Origin: Cryptomeria japonica
Taxonomy: Eukaryota; Streptophyta; Pinopsida; Cupressales; Cupressaceae
Length of the DNA: 64,000 nucleotides
Direction: 5' to 3'
NCBI RefSeq assembly: GCF_030272615.1
Contig: NC_081406.1
Location: forward strand, 484,561,900-484,625,899
Position 1 is the stretch's first letter. The number at the start of each line of letters is the position of its first letter. The position numbers and the translations under genes were made by a program. Below the pieces are notes generated by a model. The model was not told the DNA's origin, ran no database searches, and worked only from the letters and a program-made list of their open reading frames with translations. Below are positions 47,679-59,109 of this stretch, piece by piece.

Positions 47679-49329
47679 TGATGAAAATAGAGTAGACAAC
47701 TAACAGGGGGGAGGTGAATCATTTGTCTCTAAAACTTGCAACAACTTACTTTAATCTTAGATCTAATAATTAACAGTGAAAGCATAAATCAACAACACAA
47801 CATGAACACACATAACACATAAATTTTTGATGTGGAAAACATTGTCAAGGGAAAAACCATAATGGGAACCTACCCACAATATGACGATACCCTATTAGAA
47901 GTATATGAAATATTACAATGGGGATTGTACATGCATTAAGGCACACTTCCTAGAGTTCACTTCTCAAAAACGATAAAGGGAAACAACCTTGGGAAGGCTC
48001 ACTGCATTACAAACCAATTCGGATCACTTCCAAAAAATCATGAACTTAGAAATAGTATCCTTAATGCCTAGTTACAGTTCTAGTTAAGTACATAACATCT
48101 CCTACACTTCTCCACACTTCTTCTCTACTTTTGAATGATTAATACATTATTTCCACACACACTCATCCATGGAACACTCAATTAAAAAGATGTTACATTT
48201 ATTTATACATGACATGAACCTTGGATCAATATAATCAAGGTCAGGTTAACACATATCTCCTAATAACAAAAATATAACCATACATGCTACAATATCACAT
48301 ACAGACCAAAACAGTGTCATCTAAGACACAACATGGACCTAAATCACCACCTTGAATATGAAACACCTCCAAGAATTATGCATCAAACACCCACAACACA
48401 CTACAAGCACCATGTCATCCAAGAACATAAAGAACACCACCAGATCAATAAAAATCATCAATAACGTGGTTACCGATCAATGCAGACCACCAACATAGAT
48501 ATCACATGATCTAGAAACATCCACAAGCATCATGAATTACTACAACAACATCTGCACCAACTCAAATTACTAGAAGCATCATTATCATCATACCGAACTT
48601 CAAAAACATTAACTAAATTGACTGTCAACCTCTTAAAATCACTTGTGGAGCTCCAGACCATGAACCACTTGAATTGAGGACACACCTCAATGTCCCAAAC
48701 ATAATTCCAAATCTGCAAATCAAGATATTACAATGCAGATACAATACTGAACACTGGCAATACTGAACAACATAATAACTAGCCACAACATAGATACTCA
48801 TAACTCACTCAAAAATTCATGGGAACCATTGACACTTATCATCATTATCATCATACCAAACTTCAAGAAAATTAGCTGAATTGACTGTCAACCTCTTAAA
48901 ATCACTTGTGGATCTCCAAACCATGAACCACTTGAATTGAGGACACACATCAATGTCCCAAACATAATTCCAAATCTGCAAATCAAGATATCACAAAGCA
49001 AAACAATGCAGATAAAAATACTGAACACTGGCAATACTGAACAACAGAATAACTAGCCACAACATAGATACTCATAACTCACTCAAAAATTCATGCGAAC
49101 CACTGACACTTGGACTGAATCAACTAGAGATATCACTCTAGAAACCCTTTGATCCACAAACACTGATCATCAACATAGAACATAAACCAACTAACTGAAC
49201 TTCACTCCCATTGCACTAGACAGAGAAACTATGTTGACATCAATGACAACACCTGTCTCAAACACTGAAATATATCTCATAAGCACATATTTATAGCACT
49301 CATCCAACAATATCCTCATAAATCCAACA
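47679..49329 (-). repeat. LTR D (1,651 bp), shared by Element 8 and copy 8b
   Basis: Partner of LTR C. It serves as 5' LTR for Element 8 (left) and as 3' LTR for 8b (right), where a purine-tract complement (ATCTTCCCCTTTGG, 49330) follows. A direct duplication accounts for its extra length. Confidence 0.88.
48578..49105 (-). repeat. ~263-bp tandem duplication inside LTR D
   Basis: ATCATTATCATCATACC occurs at 48578 and 48841, and each unit continues through CTGTCAACCTCTTAAAATC, CACTTGAATTGAGGACACAC and AACTAGCCACAACATAGATA. LTR C has one unit. Confidence 0.88.
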
Positions 49330-49633
49330 ATCTTCCCCTTTGGAATTGATGGCAACATATGATGTGAAAAATAATCAATGTCAAAGAAATGAACAACTCT
49401 CTCAAATAACTCTCACACTACAAAAATTCTCACCCACAGAAATCATTACATAGTTTTTCTGATGAATCTCTCCCCCTTTGACATCAATAACAAAGACACA
49501 TATTTGCAAACACAAAATCTCACAAATCTAAACATCTAACTACTCCCCTTGAGTAGTAGTCACCTCATTAATCCAAATCACAAGCTATGATTGTGAAATG
49601 CACCAGACTAATGCATACCAATGCACCTTAGTT

Positions 49634-50216
49634 CTAATAAAGAGGTGAAATTACCCCTAACTTCTCTCTGAGATACTCAAAAGTATCCATAGGAAAACTC
49701 TTCATGAAAATATCTACAATCTGTTTCTTTGTGGATACATATTCCAATCTGATTTCTTTATCATTTACCTTCTCTCTCACAAAATGAAATTTGATAGATA
49801 TATGCTTAGTCTTTGAGTTCAACACAAGATTCTTAGAAATTTTAATAGCACTTGAATTATCACAGTAAATAACAATAGGCTAATCACACACAATTTTGAT
49901 ATCCTTCAATATTTTCTTCATCTAAACCACCCAAGTACAATGGTTAGTAGCAACAATATACTCTGCCTCTAAAGTAGATAAATAAATGCAATTCTAATTC
50001 TTACTCAACCATGAAACCAATTACCCAATAAAAATGCACCACCACTAGTACTCTTCTGGTCATCAACATCTCCTTCACAATCGACATTAGTAAAGGTACT
50101 CAAAGTAAAATCGTTATCTTTAGGGTACCATAAACCAAAATCAACAATTCCTTTTAGAAATCTGAGGATTCTTTTAATAGCAACAACATCAAATTCCTTA
50201 GGATCAACTTAAAATC
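49634..50216 (-). pseudogene. Copia RNase H end (copy 8b)
   Basis: LNSKTKHISIKFHFVREKVN and FEYLREKLGVISPLY mark the RNase H C-terminus, stop at 49634. Upstream parts match 22237-22620 with extra stops. The RT part continues beyond Element 5 at 57915. Confidence 0.82.
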
Positions 50217-51375
50217 TGATGAATACTAAGAGGGGGGGTGAATTAGTATGCCAAAAAACACTGCACTTAAACACTTTGCAAGACTAACAGTAAACCGGTA
50301 AAACAGTTTAGCAGATAAACCAATTAACACACATGCAAACCAAAATGCAAATAAGACATTCACCCACAGAAGCAATACCACCATAACACAAGATATTTGA
50401 TGTGGAAACCCAAATGGGAAAAACCACAGTGAGATGAAACTCACAAGTAACTATTTGCAGAATAGGAACTAGTCTGGTTAAGGTCAGAGCGGTTAAGGTC
50501 TTACAATGTTCTTTACTAGAACAGATCCTGTTAGGAAACTCAATCTTTGTTAGGAGATAAGTTCGATTAAACCTTGCTACAGGATTTTAGATCTACAGAT
50601 GTGAACCACCTTGTTAGAGGATTTACAAAAGGCTTTTGGGCCTACCCGATCAAGGGCTACAGACTTGTCGAAGATGTGAGTAATCAACAAGTGAGTGATC
50701 TAGTAAATAGCACATATTGCTTGGTTAGATCCTTGATAGCTCATTCCTAATGCATTACAACATTACTTCAGTCTTCTATACATTCATACTCTCTTTGACT
50801 CCTCAACCACCTTAAACCCTAGCAACAACATCAATCGCAATAACAGCAACAACAACAACCTAAAACCCTAGACATGATGTCCTTATAAAGGAATCTGATT
50901 TCATGTCAGTCCAATAGGTTTATAATCCAATTCCCTAGGTTCAATGAACCTAGACATACTTGGTAACATGACACAAAAAGAACTGTTAAAGTGTCGGCAC
51001 CATCAAACAATCGGTGGATGTTAACTCATCACAAAATGCCGGTTGGTAACTCATCATAGAGTATTACCAGTTCATACAAAATATCGGTTCAAGCAAAATG
51101 TCGGTTGCCGGTTTGACAAAATGAAGACTGGGAAATATGTGTTCTGATGCTTTGATCCTTCGTACCACTTGAGATCCTCGAACTGCTTGGGGTTAACATA
51201 TCACTTCAGATCGATAAACACTTTCTGCAAAATACTAATAGTCTAAGGACTATAATGCTTCATACCGGTTGGAACATGTATCGGTTGAGCTTTAACTAAT
51301 ACATACAAAATTGATCTCAATGCAAGTGTGTGTCCATCAATGACAATCACATCATAAACATAAAAAATACCAACA
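50217..51375 (-). repeat. Element 5 3' LTR (1,159 bp)
   Basis: TGATGAATACTAAGAGGG at the left, ATACCAACA at the right, followed by purine-tract complement ATCTCCCCCTTTAG (51376). The shared AACCCAAATGGGAAAAACCAC block is at about 50407-50428. Confidence 0.93.
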
Positions 51376-53742
51376 ATCTCCCCCTTTAGCATTGATGGCG
51401 ACACTTAGGAAAATAAATTTTTGACATCTAAGTGTTTTACAACAAAATCATGCCATTAGCAAAATTTCTCCCCCTAAGTATATGCACTATCCCTTTAACA
51501 ATACAATGTATAACTATTTTGCACATAGATATATCAGAGAATACATGAAAATTTTAAATACCAGATACTTCTCCCCCTTAGAATACTTCTCCCCCTTTGC
51601 CAACAATGAAAAAGTATAGCTGAACAACCCCTATTTTCATTTCGTATTAAAATAATAAAAGTTTATGACAATAAGGAATAAAACTTGTCAAAAACAGATT
51701 TAAAGTCCTGGAAGAATTGTTTCATAGATAAAGACTAGGACTCAAGTAAGGAGGTGGCTACTTCTTTCTCTGTCTGCATCTGGGAGACCTGTTCTTCCAT
51801 GGCACCAATTGTTCTCATCTCCTGTGTCACTATTAAGGCATCCAGATTTAGATAGCACTTCTAAAGAATTTGCAGACATGGGAGTAGAACCAGTTGTAGC
51901 TCCTGCAAATCTTGAGACCGACTGCTGATCTCATGCTCCATTTTTGTTGTCTGGATGTGAAACCAGTTAACAGTTTGCCCATAGGCTGTAAAGGAGTCAT
52001 ACGGTGGCTTGAGTGTGCTCATGTAGGACTGCAAGTTAGATTGAAGCTTTTGCTTCTATGGAAGCACATCATCATAGAATAGATGGGGTTGGCAAATCTT
52101 GCTGAGTAGAAGATTCCCCTAATCCAGAGCATCCCTTATATCCTTTTGTGCTTTTTGGAGTTTAGTCCGGAGCTCATTTAACTTCTTCACCAGAGCAATA
52201 TTTAGAGCCTTTTGATGCTCTTTCTTGGCATTTTCCTCTACTACCTCCTCTAAGCTCTGCACTTGATCATCCACTATTGTGCATAGGAGCTTCAATTGGG
52301 CCAATGATGAGTCAGTACTGGGGAGGTTTTTACTAGGTAACAAACCGGTAAGAGTGTCCACCGCAGCTTGGATCACATCTTCTTCCTTCTTAACACCTCA
52401 AGGCATTCTTGAGCAACCTTGATGCTCTGCAGTAGCTCCATTTCACTTGTAGACTAGAGGTCAATGGGACTAGTGAGGTTAGCTAGTTTGGCTTGACTAC
52501 CAGTTGCCTTAGGTGTCTCCATCTACGTTCTCTTTGCCGCTTCTCCTACCTTGTCCTCCTCTATTTTCTTCTTTGCCGCTTCTCTTCTCTTTTCCTCTTC
52601 CTTCTCTTGCTCTTCCTTCTTCCTTTTCTTTGTTTCCTTCTGCTTCTCCTCTTCCTTATCTTCTTCTTCTTTCTTCTTCTTTGCATCTTCTTGTTTCTTT
52701 TTCTCTTCATCTTCTTCTCTTCTTTTCTTCTCATCCTCTTTTCTCTTCTCTTCCTATTTTTGTTTCTCCTCATCTTCTTCCTTCTTCTTCTTGTCCTCTT
52801 CCTCCTTCTTCTTGTCCTCTTCATCCTTCTTCTTCTTCTCCTCTTCATCCTTCGTCTTCTTCTTTTCTTCTTCTTCTCCTCTTCATCCTTCTTCTTCTTC
52901 TCCTCTTCATCCTTCTTCTTCTTCTCTACTTCATCCTTTGCTTCCTCCTTTTTATCCTTAGTTTCCTTTTGCTTTATTTCCTGTTCTGCCTACTTCTCCT
53001 GTCCTGTTGCTTCTGATGGTGTACCCTGAGCAATATCCTCTCCATCCAGAGCATCAACATCAATAGTGTTGATCGGTTCAACAACCGGATTTCCTTCATC
53101 ATCAAACACTTCATTCGATTTAGTTATTGTCGGTTCTTGCTCAACCTTCTTGTTGGCTTCGACCACTCGATGCATCTTCAAAACTTCTAGAGCAAGGGTG
53201 TGTGTATTATTGAGCACTTATTTACCCTTCCCTTCCAGTAAAAGGAGTCTTCTTCTTCTCATGAAGAAGAGGCCTTTGTATTTGTTCATTACTTCGAAAA
53301 GTTTTGAATTTGATACATCAGGAAAATGTTCAGTAAAAACTTTCTCTCTCATTTCCTGTTCCTGCTCTATGGCAATGTGCCATTTATTGTCTAAGGGTTT
53401 ATACAAAGAATCTGGTGTCTCAGATCTAATTTTTGAAGGTGACCGGTCATTAACACATAAATACTGAATAATTTCTTTTTCAACTGCTTCCTTTTCATCA
53501 TCATTAAAGTCATCAAAACAATCAATCAAATCATTTAGCACTTTTCTCCTAATGTTTTTGATAGTTCTTTGACAATGTGTCAAAGGTTTGTAGGAGAAGA
53601 TGTCAATACTTATCAGTGCCGATGATGCCGGTTCATTCTTTGTCTTTTTCTTTGCTTGTTGTGTCTTCTTAGGTTTTTCCTCAGATACAGATTCTTTTGA
53701 GTCTGGTGAGGTATTCCTTGTCTTCCTCTTTCTCTCAAACAC
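51376..53742 (-). pseudogene. Charged and helical C-terminal region of the Element 5 polyprotein
   Basis: From the right: a basic stretch ERKRKTRNTSPDSKESVSEE and a mixed domain with FDDFNDDEKEAVEKEI (53218-53742); an acidic linker (52990-53217); then about 140 residues built of Lys and Glu blocks (KKKKDEEE repeats, 52560-52980), coded by a GAA/GAG/AAG-rich low-complexity tract; then a coiled coil with VDDQVQSLEEVVEENAKKEH (52119-52376). Single TAGs and frame shifts interrupt the pieces. Element 1 has a shorter charged linker and helical tail in the same place. Long open frames on the plus strand here are the Leu/Phe/Ser-rich shadow of the repeat. Confidence 0.65.
52555..52985 (-). repeat. 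GAA/GAG-type trinucleotide-rich tract
   Basis: Purine-only codons on the minus strand (CTTCTTCTC and similar on the plus strand), with imperfect 21-33-bp periodicity, for example three copies of a CTCTTCATCCTTCTTCTTCTT-like unit between 52828 and 52925. It probably expanded by slippage. Confidence 0.85.
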
Positions 53743-53848
53743 TTTAGTAGGTGCCGCTTCTAGTTTCTTTTTAGCCAGTGACCACTGGTCACTTTAGGAT
53801 TGGCTTTAGTAGCCGGTGCCGATGCTGAAGGCACTACTTTTGCCTTCT

Positions 53849-54991
53849 TCACTGAAGGTTCTTTCCTTTCTTTGTTGAGGGTTCCTCAACTAGTGTTATC
53901 CTTTCTAGGTAGGTGCTAGTTCTTTTTTCCTTTGGATCAAGTGGTGAGGCATATCCTTCCAGCATATCATTCATTACCTCATAGCCCATAGGCTCCATGT
54001 CCTCCTGTCTGGGCTCAACATCCTCCATTATGCATTGATCCACTTTAATGGTGAAAAATATATCATCTTCATATTTCTTGACAATATCACCAGATATTCT
54101 CACCCTCCAACTCATTTTGCATCTGAACTCATCAAAGTACTTGTTCAAAAATTTAGGGTAACCAGTTCCAACTACTTGAAGGCTCTCCTTGATTTGCTTG
54201 GTTACCGGTTGGTCAGCAGACCACTGGACATCACCTACTCCTAGAAAGTAGCCTTGGAAGTAAAAGAACAACCCAACCAGTAGTTGTCCAAACTTGAACC
54301 TCAATGCATTATCCTGTTTGCTCAATTTAAGATTTAACATGAGTTGCCTTTGCATACTGGTGCATAGGTTGAATGATGTATCTTCCTTGATCATCCAGTA
54401 AGTGGCATTTACCACTGCAGTAGATACAGAGTTAATTTTGCTGGCTGAGAACGTCTGGTATCCAATCACCATGCACGCATATTTCATGAGGTCATCCTTG
54501 ATGGAATTGATGGTCATACCTCGTGATTCACTCAGTGAACCAGTGAGCTTGGACATTTTAGTCTTGCTTACCGTCCTTAGGGCTGGCACTTCCCCTGTAT
54601 TGCAGAAACCGGTGACAACATGAATTGCTTGTGGTGTAATATCATGCGTTCTTTCTAGGTACATCTTGTCACCATGAACTCTGCTCAGAATGATCCTAAT
54701 GTGATCATCTGTGAAATCCTCTAGGAAATAAACAACATTGTGGAGCTTCTTTTTCTCCAAAATACTATACTCCAGTTTGATCTTTTTATCTTGTCCACAA
54801 AATAAACCTAGCTACGAGTGAATTGCTAGAGATCCTAGGTCTTCGATTTTACAATCTATGTATTCTGAGATTCCCTCTTCTACTATCACACCAACTGGAA
54901 CTTGTGATAGGGAATTATATCTAGACTTGCATTGAATAAAGCTTGTTGAATCTACAGATGTACTAGAGCTAGTATGGGATACAAAAGCCAT
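53849..54991 (-). pseudogene. Conserved LTR-element protein of unknown function (Element 5)
   Basis: ATG at 54991 (MAFVSHTSSSTSVDST). One in-frame TAG sits near 54815, then the frame is open for 303 codons to 53849. Shared with Element 1: IEDLG, SRVHG, DITPQAIHVVTG against KITKEAIRALTG, MSKLTG against VNKITG, MVIGY, an LC pair with a following LNLKLSK segment, FKFGQLLVGL against FQYGNLIVFL, and EPMGYEV against EEMGYEV. This copy is the better preserved of the two. No catalytic motif is recognised. The protein may be a structural or regulatory partner of the Gag-like product. Confidence 0.72.
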
Positions 54992-55434
54992 GATAGAAAC
55001 TGAAAACTCAAAAAATACATTTCGAAAATCATGAATTTAGGGCTTTCAGATTCTTACCCACCTCACACTCCGTTGGTTGTAGAATCACTGCTTTGCTTTC
55101 TTCACTTGACCATTTACAATTTGAATTTGAATCTCCTTCAAGGTTTCTAAAATTCTCAGAATCGCAGCACAAATCACTTTTCTTTGCTCTGCACTTGAAA
55201 ACCTTCTTCACTCAAAAATGGATAGTGAGAAATGATTTGAAAAATCCTTTTAAACATATTCATCACCTACCACAATTAATGCTCAACCATTAGGGCATAA
55301 ACTCTAATTTGCCTTTCACCATTTCCAGTTTTCTACCAAATGACAGGTATCACATACCAGTTAAGGTCTTTTATCGGTGTAAACCGGGGGTTCGAAACAT
55401 TTCACCATTTGCTCCCCCTAAGCTTTTCTGAAGC

Positions 55435-56712
55435 TTAGTTTGTCGATTCCGTGATTTCCACACTAGGTGTAGAAACTGGTTCCTCTTGTAACACTGCTAG
55501 TTTCTTCTTCCAGGTCTTGTTCATATCCACTTGAACAGTTTCAACATCAATCTTTCCTTCCAGAGTGACCGGTATGTCATCCAATATGTTCTTTCTTGAT
55601 CTACAAAATCTAGCAACGTGACCCGGTTTGTTGCAGTGATAGCAGACCAATCTAGGTGCTCTCCAAGGTCCATTGTTCATGTTTCCATTCTTCCTTCTAT
55701 ATGTTACAGCAATGTGACCATGACCATGACAAATCCAACAGTTTGCTCTCCATCCAGTTGCCGCTTGATAGCCATTGCATCTTGGCTGATGATTGAAGGC
55801 ATTAAACCGGTTGTGATTTCGGTTCACAAAAGGTTTAGGACCAACTCCTTGGGTCCTCTAAGGATATCTTCCAGTGTTATTCATAACAAACCTACATTCA
55901 GATGCTCTATGCCCAAACTTGTTGCATGCATAACAATTACCATTGAATTTATAGGATCTAGGCTTATCATTTAGAAAATAAGGAAAATTATTGTAAGCCT
56001 TACTCTTACACACATTGGCAGTATGTCCTTCTTTAAGACAGTTGAAGCAAATAGGTTTAAACTTTTGCTTACCTTTATCCTTTGATTCCGGTTGATTCTT
56101 TGATGTTCCAACATTTGTACCAGAGGTCTCACCTTCCTCATGACCGAAATAACCAAGTCCATTAGTATTCTTGACAGGTTTGGCAGATTCAATCTTTTGC
56201 TCTCGCTTGACAGTACTCTTGTTGAACTTAGCAAGTATTTACTTTGACTCAGAGAGTTCTTTGGAAATAGCAGCATTTGTTTCCATCAGGTTTTCATTCT
56301 TAGAGATGGCAATGTTCAGTTCTCCTTGCATGTCTTCCTTTTCCACTTTGCTCACATGGAGTTGAGCAGTTAGGGCACTGATCTCTTGCTTTAGCTTGGA
56401 GTTTTCATGATCCTTGTCTTTGACTAGATCTTCAGCTTTCCTCCACTTCTCAAGCTCTTGGCACATTCAAATAGTTAGTCCTTCCAATTCTTTTCTCAAG
56501 TTGGAATTGGATTCATTCAGCTTTTCTACTTCTTGAATCAGGGCTTCCATGCTCGCTTCATCAGAGGAACTATTTTCAGATAGCTCCATCAACTTTTTTG
56601 CATGTTCTCTCCTTTTTGCTTGAGATGCCTTGTATTGGACCATAAGATCATCATAGGCTTGTTCAGATTGAGTGAGCTAATGAGTAAGTTCCCTCAATGT
56701 GTATTCCCCCAT
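55435..56712 (-). pseudogene. Gag-like coiled-coil protein with four zinc knuckles (Element 5)
   Basis: ATG 56712, 37 bp from the primer site. A long coiled coil (QEVEKLNESNSNLRKELEGL, then EKWRKAEDLVKDKDHENSKL) precedes CFNCLKEGHTANVC, CYACNKFGHRASEC, CWICHGHGHIAVTY (last Cys replaced) and CYHCNKPGHVARFC. It ends at 55435. Internal stops are few (TAG near 56677 and 55860, TGA near 56465, TAA near 56240). The knuckle count and coiled-coil N-terminus equal those of Element 1, whereas the Copia Gags here have one knuckle. Confidence 0.83.
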
Positions 56713-56762
56713 ATCTCTTTCCAAGTGGTTAAACTTATAGAAAGGTAGGCTTTGATACCAAT

Positions 56763-57914
56763 TGATGAATACTAAGAGGGGGGGGGCTGAAATAGTATGC
56801 CAAAAAACACTACACTTAAACACTTTGCAAGACTAACAGTAAACCAGTAAAATAGTTTAGCAGACAAACCGGTTAACACACATGCAAACCAAAATGCAAA
56901 TAAGACATTCACCCACAAAAGAAATACCACCATAACACAAGATATTTGATGTGGAAACCCAAATGGGAAAAACCACAGTGAGATGAAACTCACAAGTAAC
57001 TATCTACAGAATAGGAACCAGACCGGTTAAGGTCTTACAATATTCTTTACCAGAATAGATCCTATTAGGAATCTCAATCTTTGTTAGGAGATAAGTCCGA
57101 TTAAAAACTACCTTGCTAGAGGATTTAGATCCACAGATGTGAACCACCTTGTTAGAGGATTTACAAAAGGCTTTTGGGCCTACCTGGTCAAGGGCTATAG
57201 ACTTGTCAAAGATGTGAGTAATCAACAAGTGAGTGATCTAGCAAATAGCATAGATTGCTTGGTTAGATCCTTGATAGCTCATTCTCAATGCATTATAACA
57301 TTACTTCAGTCTTCTATACATTCATACTGTCTCTGAATCCTGAACCACCTTAAACCCTAGCAACAACATCAACTACAATAACAACAATAGCAACAACCTA
57401 AAACCCTAGACATGATGTCCTTATAAAGGAATCTGATTTCATGTCAATCCAATAGGTTTACAATCCAATTCTCTAGGTTCAATGAACCTGGACATACTTA
57501 GTAACATGACACAAAAGGCACCGTTAAAGTGTCGGCACCGTCAAACAATCGGTGGATGGTAACTCATCACAAAATGTCGATTGGTAACTCATCACAGAGT
57601 ATTACTAGTTCATACAAAATACCAGTTCAAGCAAAATGCTGGTTGCTGGTTTGACAAAATGAAGACTAGGAAATATGTGTTCTTCCGCTTTGATCCTTCA
57701 TACCGCTTGAGATCCTCAAACCGCTTGGGGTTAACATACCGCTTTAGATCGGTAAACACTTTCTGCAAAACACCAAAAGTCTAAGGACTATAATGCTTCA
57801 TACCTAGTTGGAACATGTACCGATTGAGCTTTAACTAATACATACAAAAATGATCTCAATGCAAGTGTGTGTCCATCAATGACAATCACATCATAAACAT
57901 AAAAAATGCCAACA
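56763..57914 (-). repeat. Element 5 5' LTR (1,152 bp)
   Basis: Close partner of 50217-51375. On the minus strand it starts TGTTGGCATTTTTTATG and ends TAGTATTCATCA. The shared module is at about 56953-56974. Confidence 0.93.
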
Positions 57915-58900
57915 AAATCTAGTAACAAGACAAGCAACATTCGTGATATTCGACCTAGTCTGAGTAAAATATAATAATCCACCAATCATAGATTTGTATT
58001 TGGTCTAATTATTTAGGGGAATCATCATCCTTAGTCAACTTGCATCAGGTCACCATAGGGGTACCAACTATCTTTGACTCTTCTAATCAAAACTTTTTCA
58101 ACAATTCCTTCACATACTCTGACCAAGATATGAAGATACCTTTATCTAATTGAGTAATTTCCAATCCCAAAAATAATTTTATCTCACAAATCATGGACAT
58201 CTCAAATTTATTCTACATTTTATTAGTTTACTTCTTGCACAAACTATCATTCCCTCCAAAAATAATGTCATCAACAAAAACTTCAACAATCAAAATGTTA
58301 TCATGATCAATATTGAAATATAGATTACTATCAGTAGTACCAATGTTGAATTATAGCTTCAATAGATACTTATCCAATCTGGCATACCAAGCTTTGGGGG
58401 CTTTCCTCAATCCATACAAAGCTTTCCTCAGCCAAAAAACCATATCTTTTTCATCAGTAAATTGAAATCCATTTGGTTTCTCAATGTACACTGCCTCTTC
58501 CATCTCATCATTTAGATATGTTGAAATTACATCCATCTAATAGACTTTGAAATCCCTGTAAGAAGCATAAGCAAGAAATAATCTTATAGCTTCAATTCTT
58601 TCCACTGGAGAAAAAGTCTCCACAAAATCAATTCCTTCCATCCATGAATATCCTTTACAAACAATTCTTTCTTTATTCCTAACACCTTCACCTTCCTTGT
58701 TCAATTTATTTCAAAAACCCCACTTAGTTTCAATTACATTTATGTCTTTCGGACTAGTTACCAGAATCCATGTATTATTCTTTACAATCTGATTCAATTC
58801 TTCTTCCATCGCTTTCACCCAGCATTCATATTTACATGCTTCACTCACATCCTTAGGTTTAATCTTAGAAGTCAATCAATACTAACTTGATCTTCAACAA
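57915..58900 (-). pseudogene. Copia reverse transcriptase (copy 8b)
   Basis: MDVISTYLNDEMEEAVYIEK and KDMVFWLRKALYGLRKAPKA (58351-58536) are RT motifs parallel to 22969-23355. The catalytic-box region near 58250-58290 is still recognisable (VEVFVDDIIFGG-like) but frame-broken. Decay is heavier than in Element 8. Confidence 0.82.
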
Positions 58901-59109
58901 TTCTTCTTTTTGTTTGAACACCTTTATTTTATCTCCTATAATCTAATTTTCTGAATGATTTAATCTTACATACCTAGGAGTCTTAGTGTTGTCTTGATTT
59001 TTCAGATTCTTGTGTTCTTTCTTCTATGCTTGCACTATTTTTTTCATCAATATTTATTGGATTCACCAGAACAATATGAACTTGGTTCTAGATCTGAACT
59101 TGCTTACCT

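Larger units (their letters stand above)
20467..49329 (-). mobile_element. Element 8: Copia retrotransposon, split by Element 6
   Basis: 3' LTR is LTR C (20467-21846) and 5' LTR is LTR D (47679-49329). The primer site complement lies at 47665-47676 and the purine tract complement at 21847-21860. Gag-protease (46533-47623) and pol (22144-25196) join exactly across Element 6. Order on the minus strand is Gag, protease, integrase, RT, RNase H, so Ty1/Copia. The left flank is GTAAG (20462-20466); on the right, LTR D continues into a second copy (8b), so no clean TSD exists. Confidence 0.9.
50217..57914 (-). mobile_element. Element 5: pol-less LTR retrotransposon related to Element 1
   Basis: Perfect TSD AAATC (50212-50216 and 57915-57919). 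LTRs are 50217-51375 and 56763-57914, and the primer site complement GCTTTGATACCA is at 56749-56760. The interior reads, 5' to 3' on the minus strand: coiled-coil/four-knuckle Gag-like protein, the conserved SRVHG protein, a very Lys/Glu-rich stretch, and a helical tail. It has no protease, integrase or RT. Same order and protein family as Element 1, in an independent insertion. Confidence 0.92.

Noticed and set aside
47679-49329. Host exon or satellite in LTR D because of its internal repeat
   Set aside because: The repeat is a two-unit duplication of LTR sequence that is single in LTR C.
52493-53029. Long Leu/Phe/Ser-rich plus-strand frames resembling membrane proteins
   Set aside because: They are the complement of the Lys/Glu-coding purine tract of Element 5; all frames of a CTT/TTC tract are stop-free.
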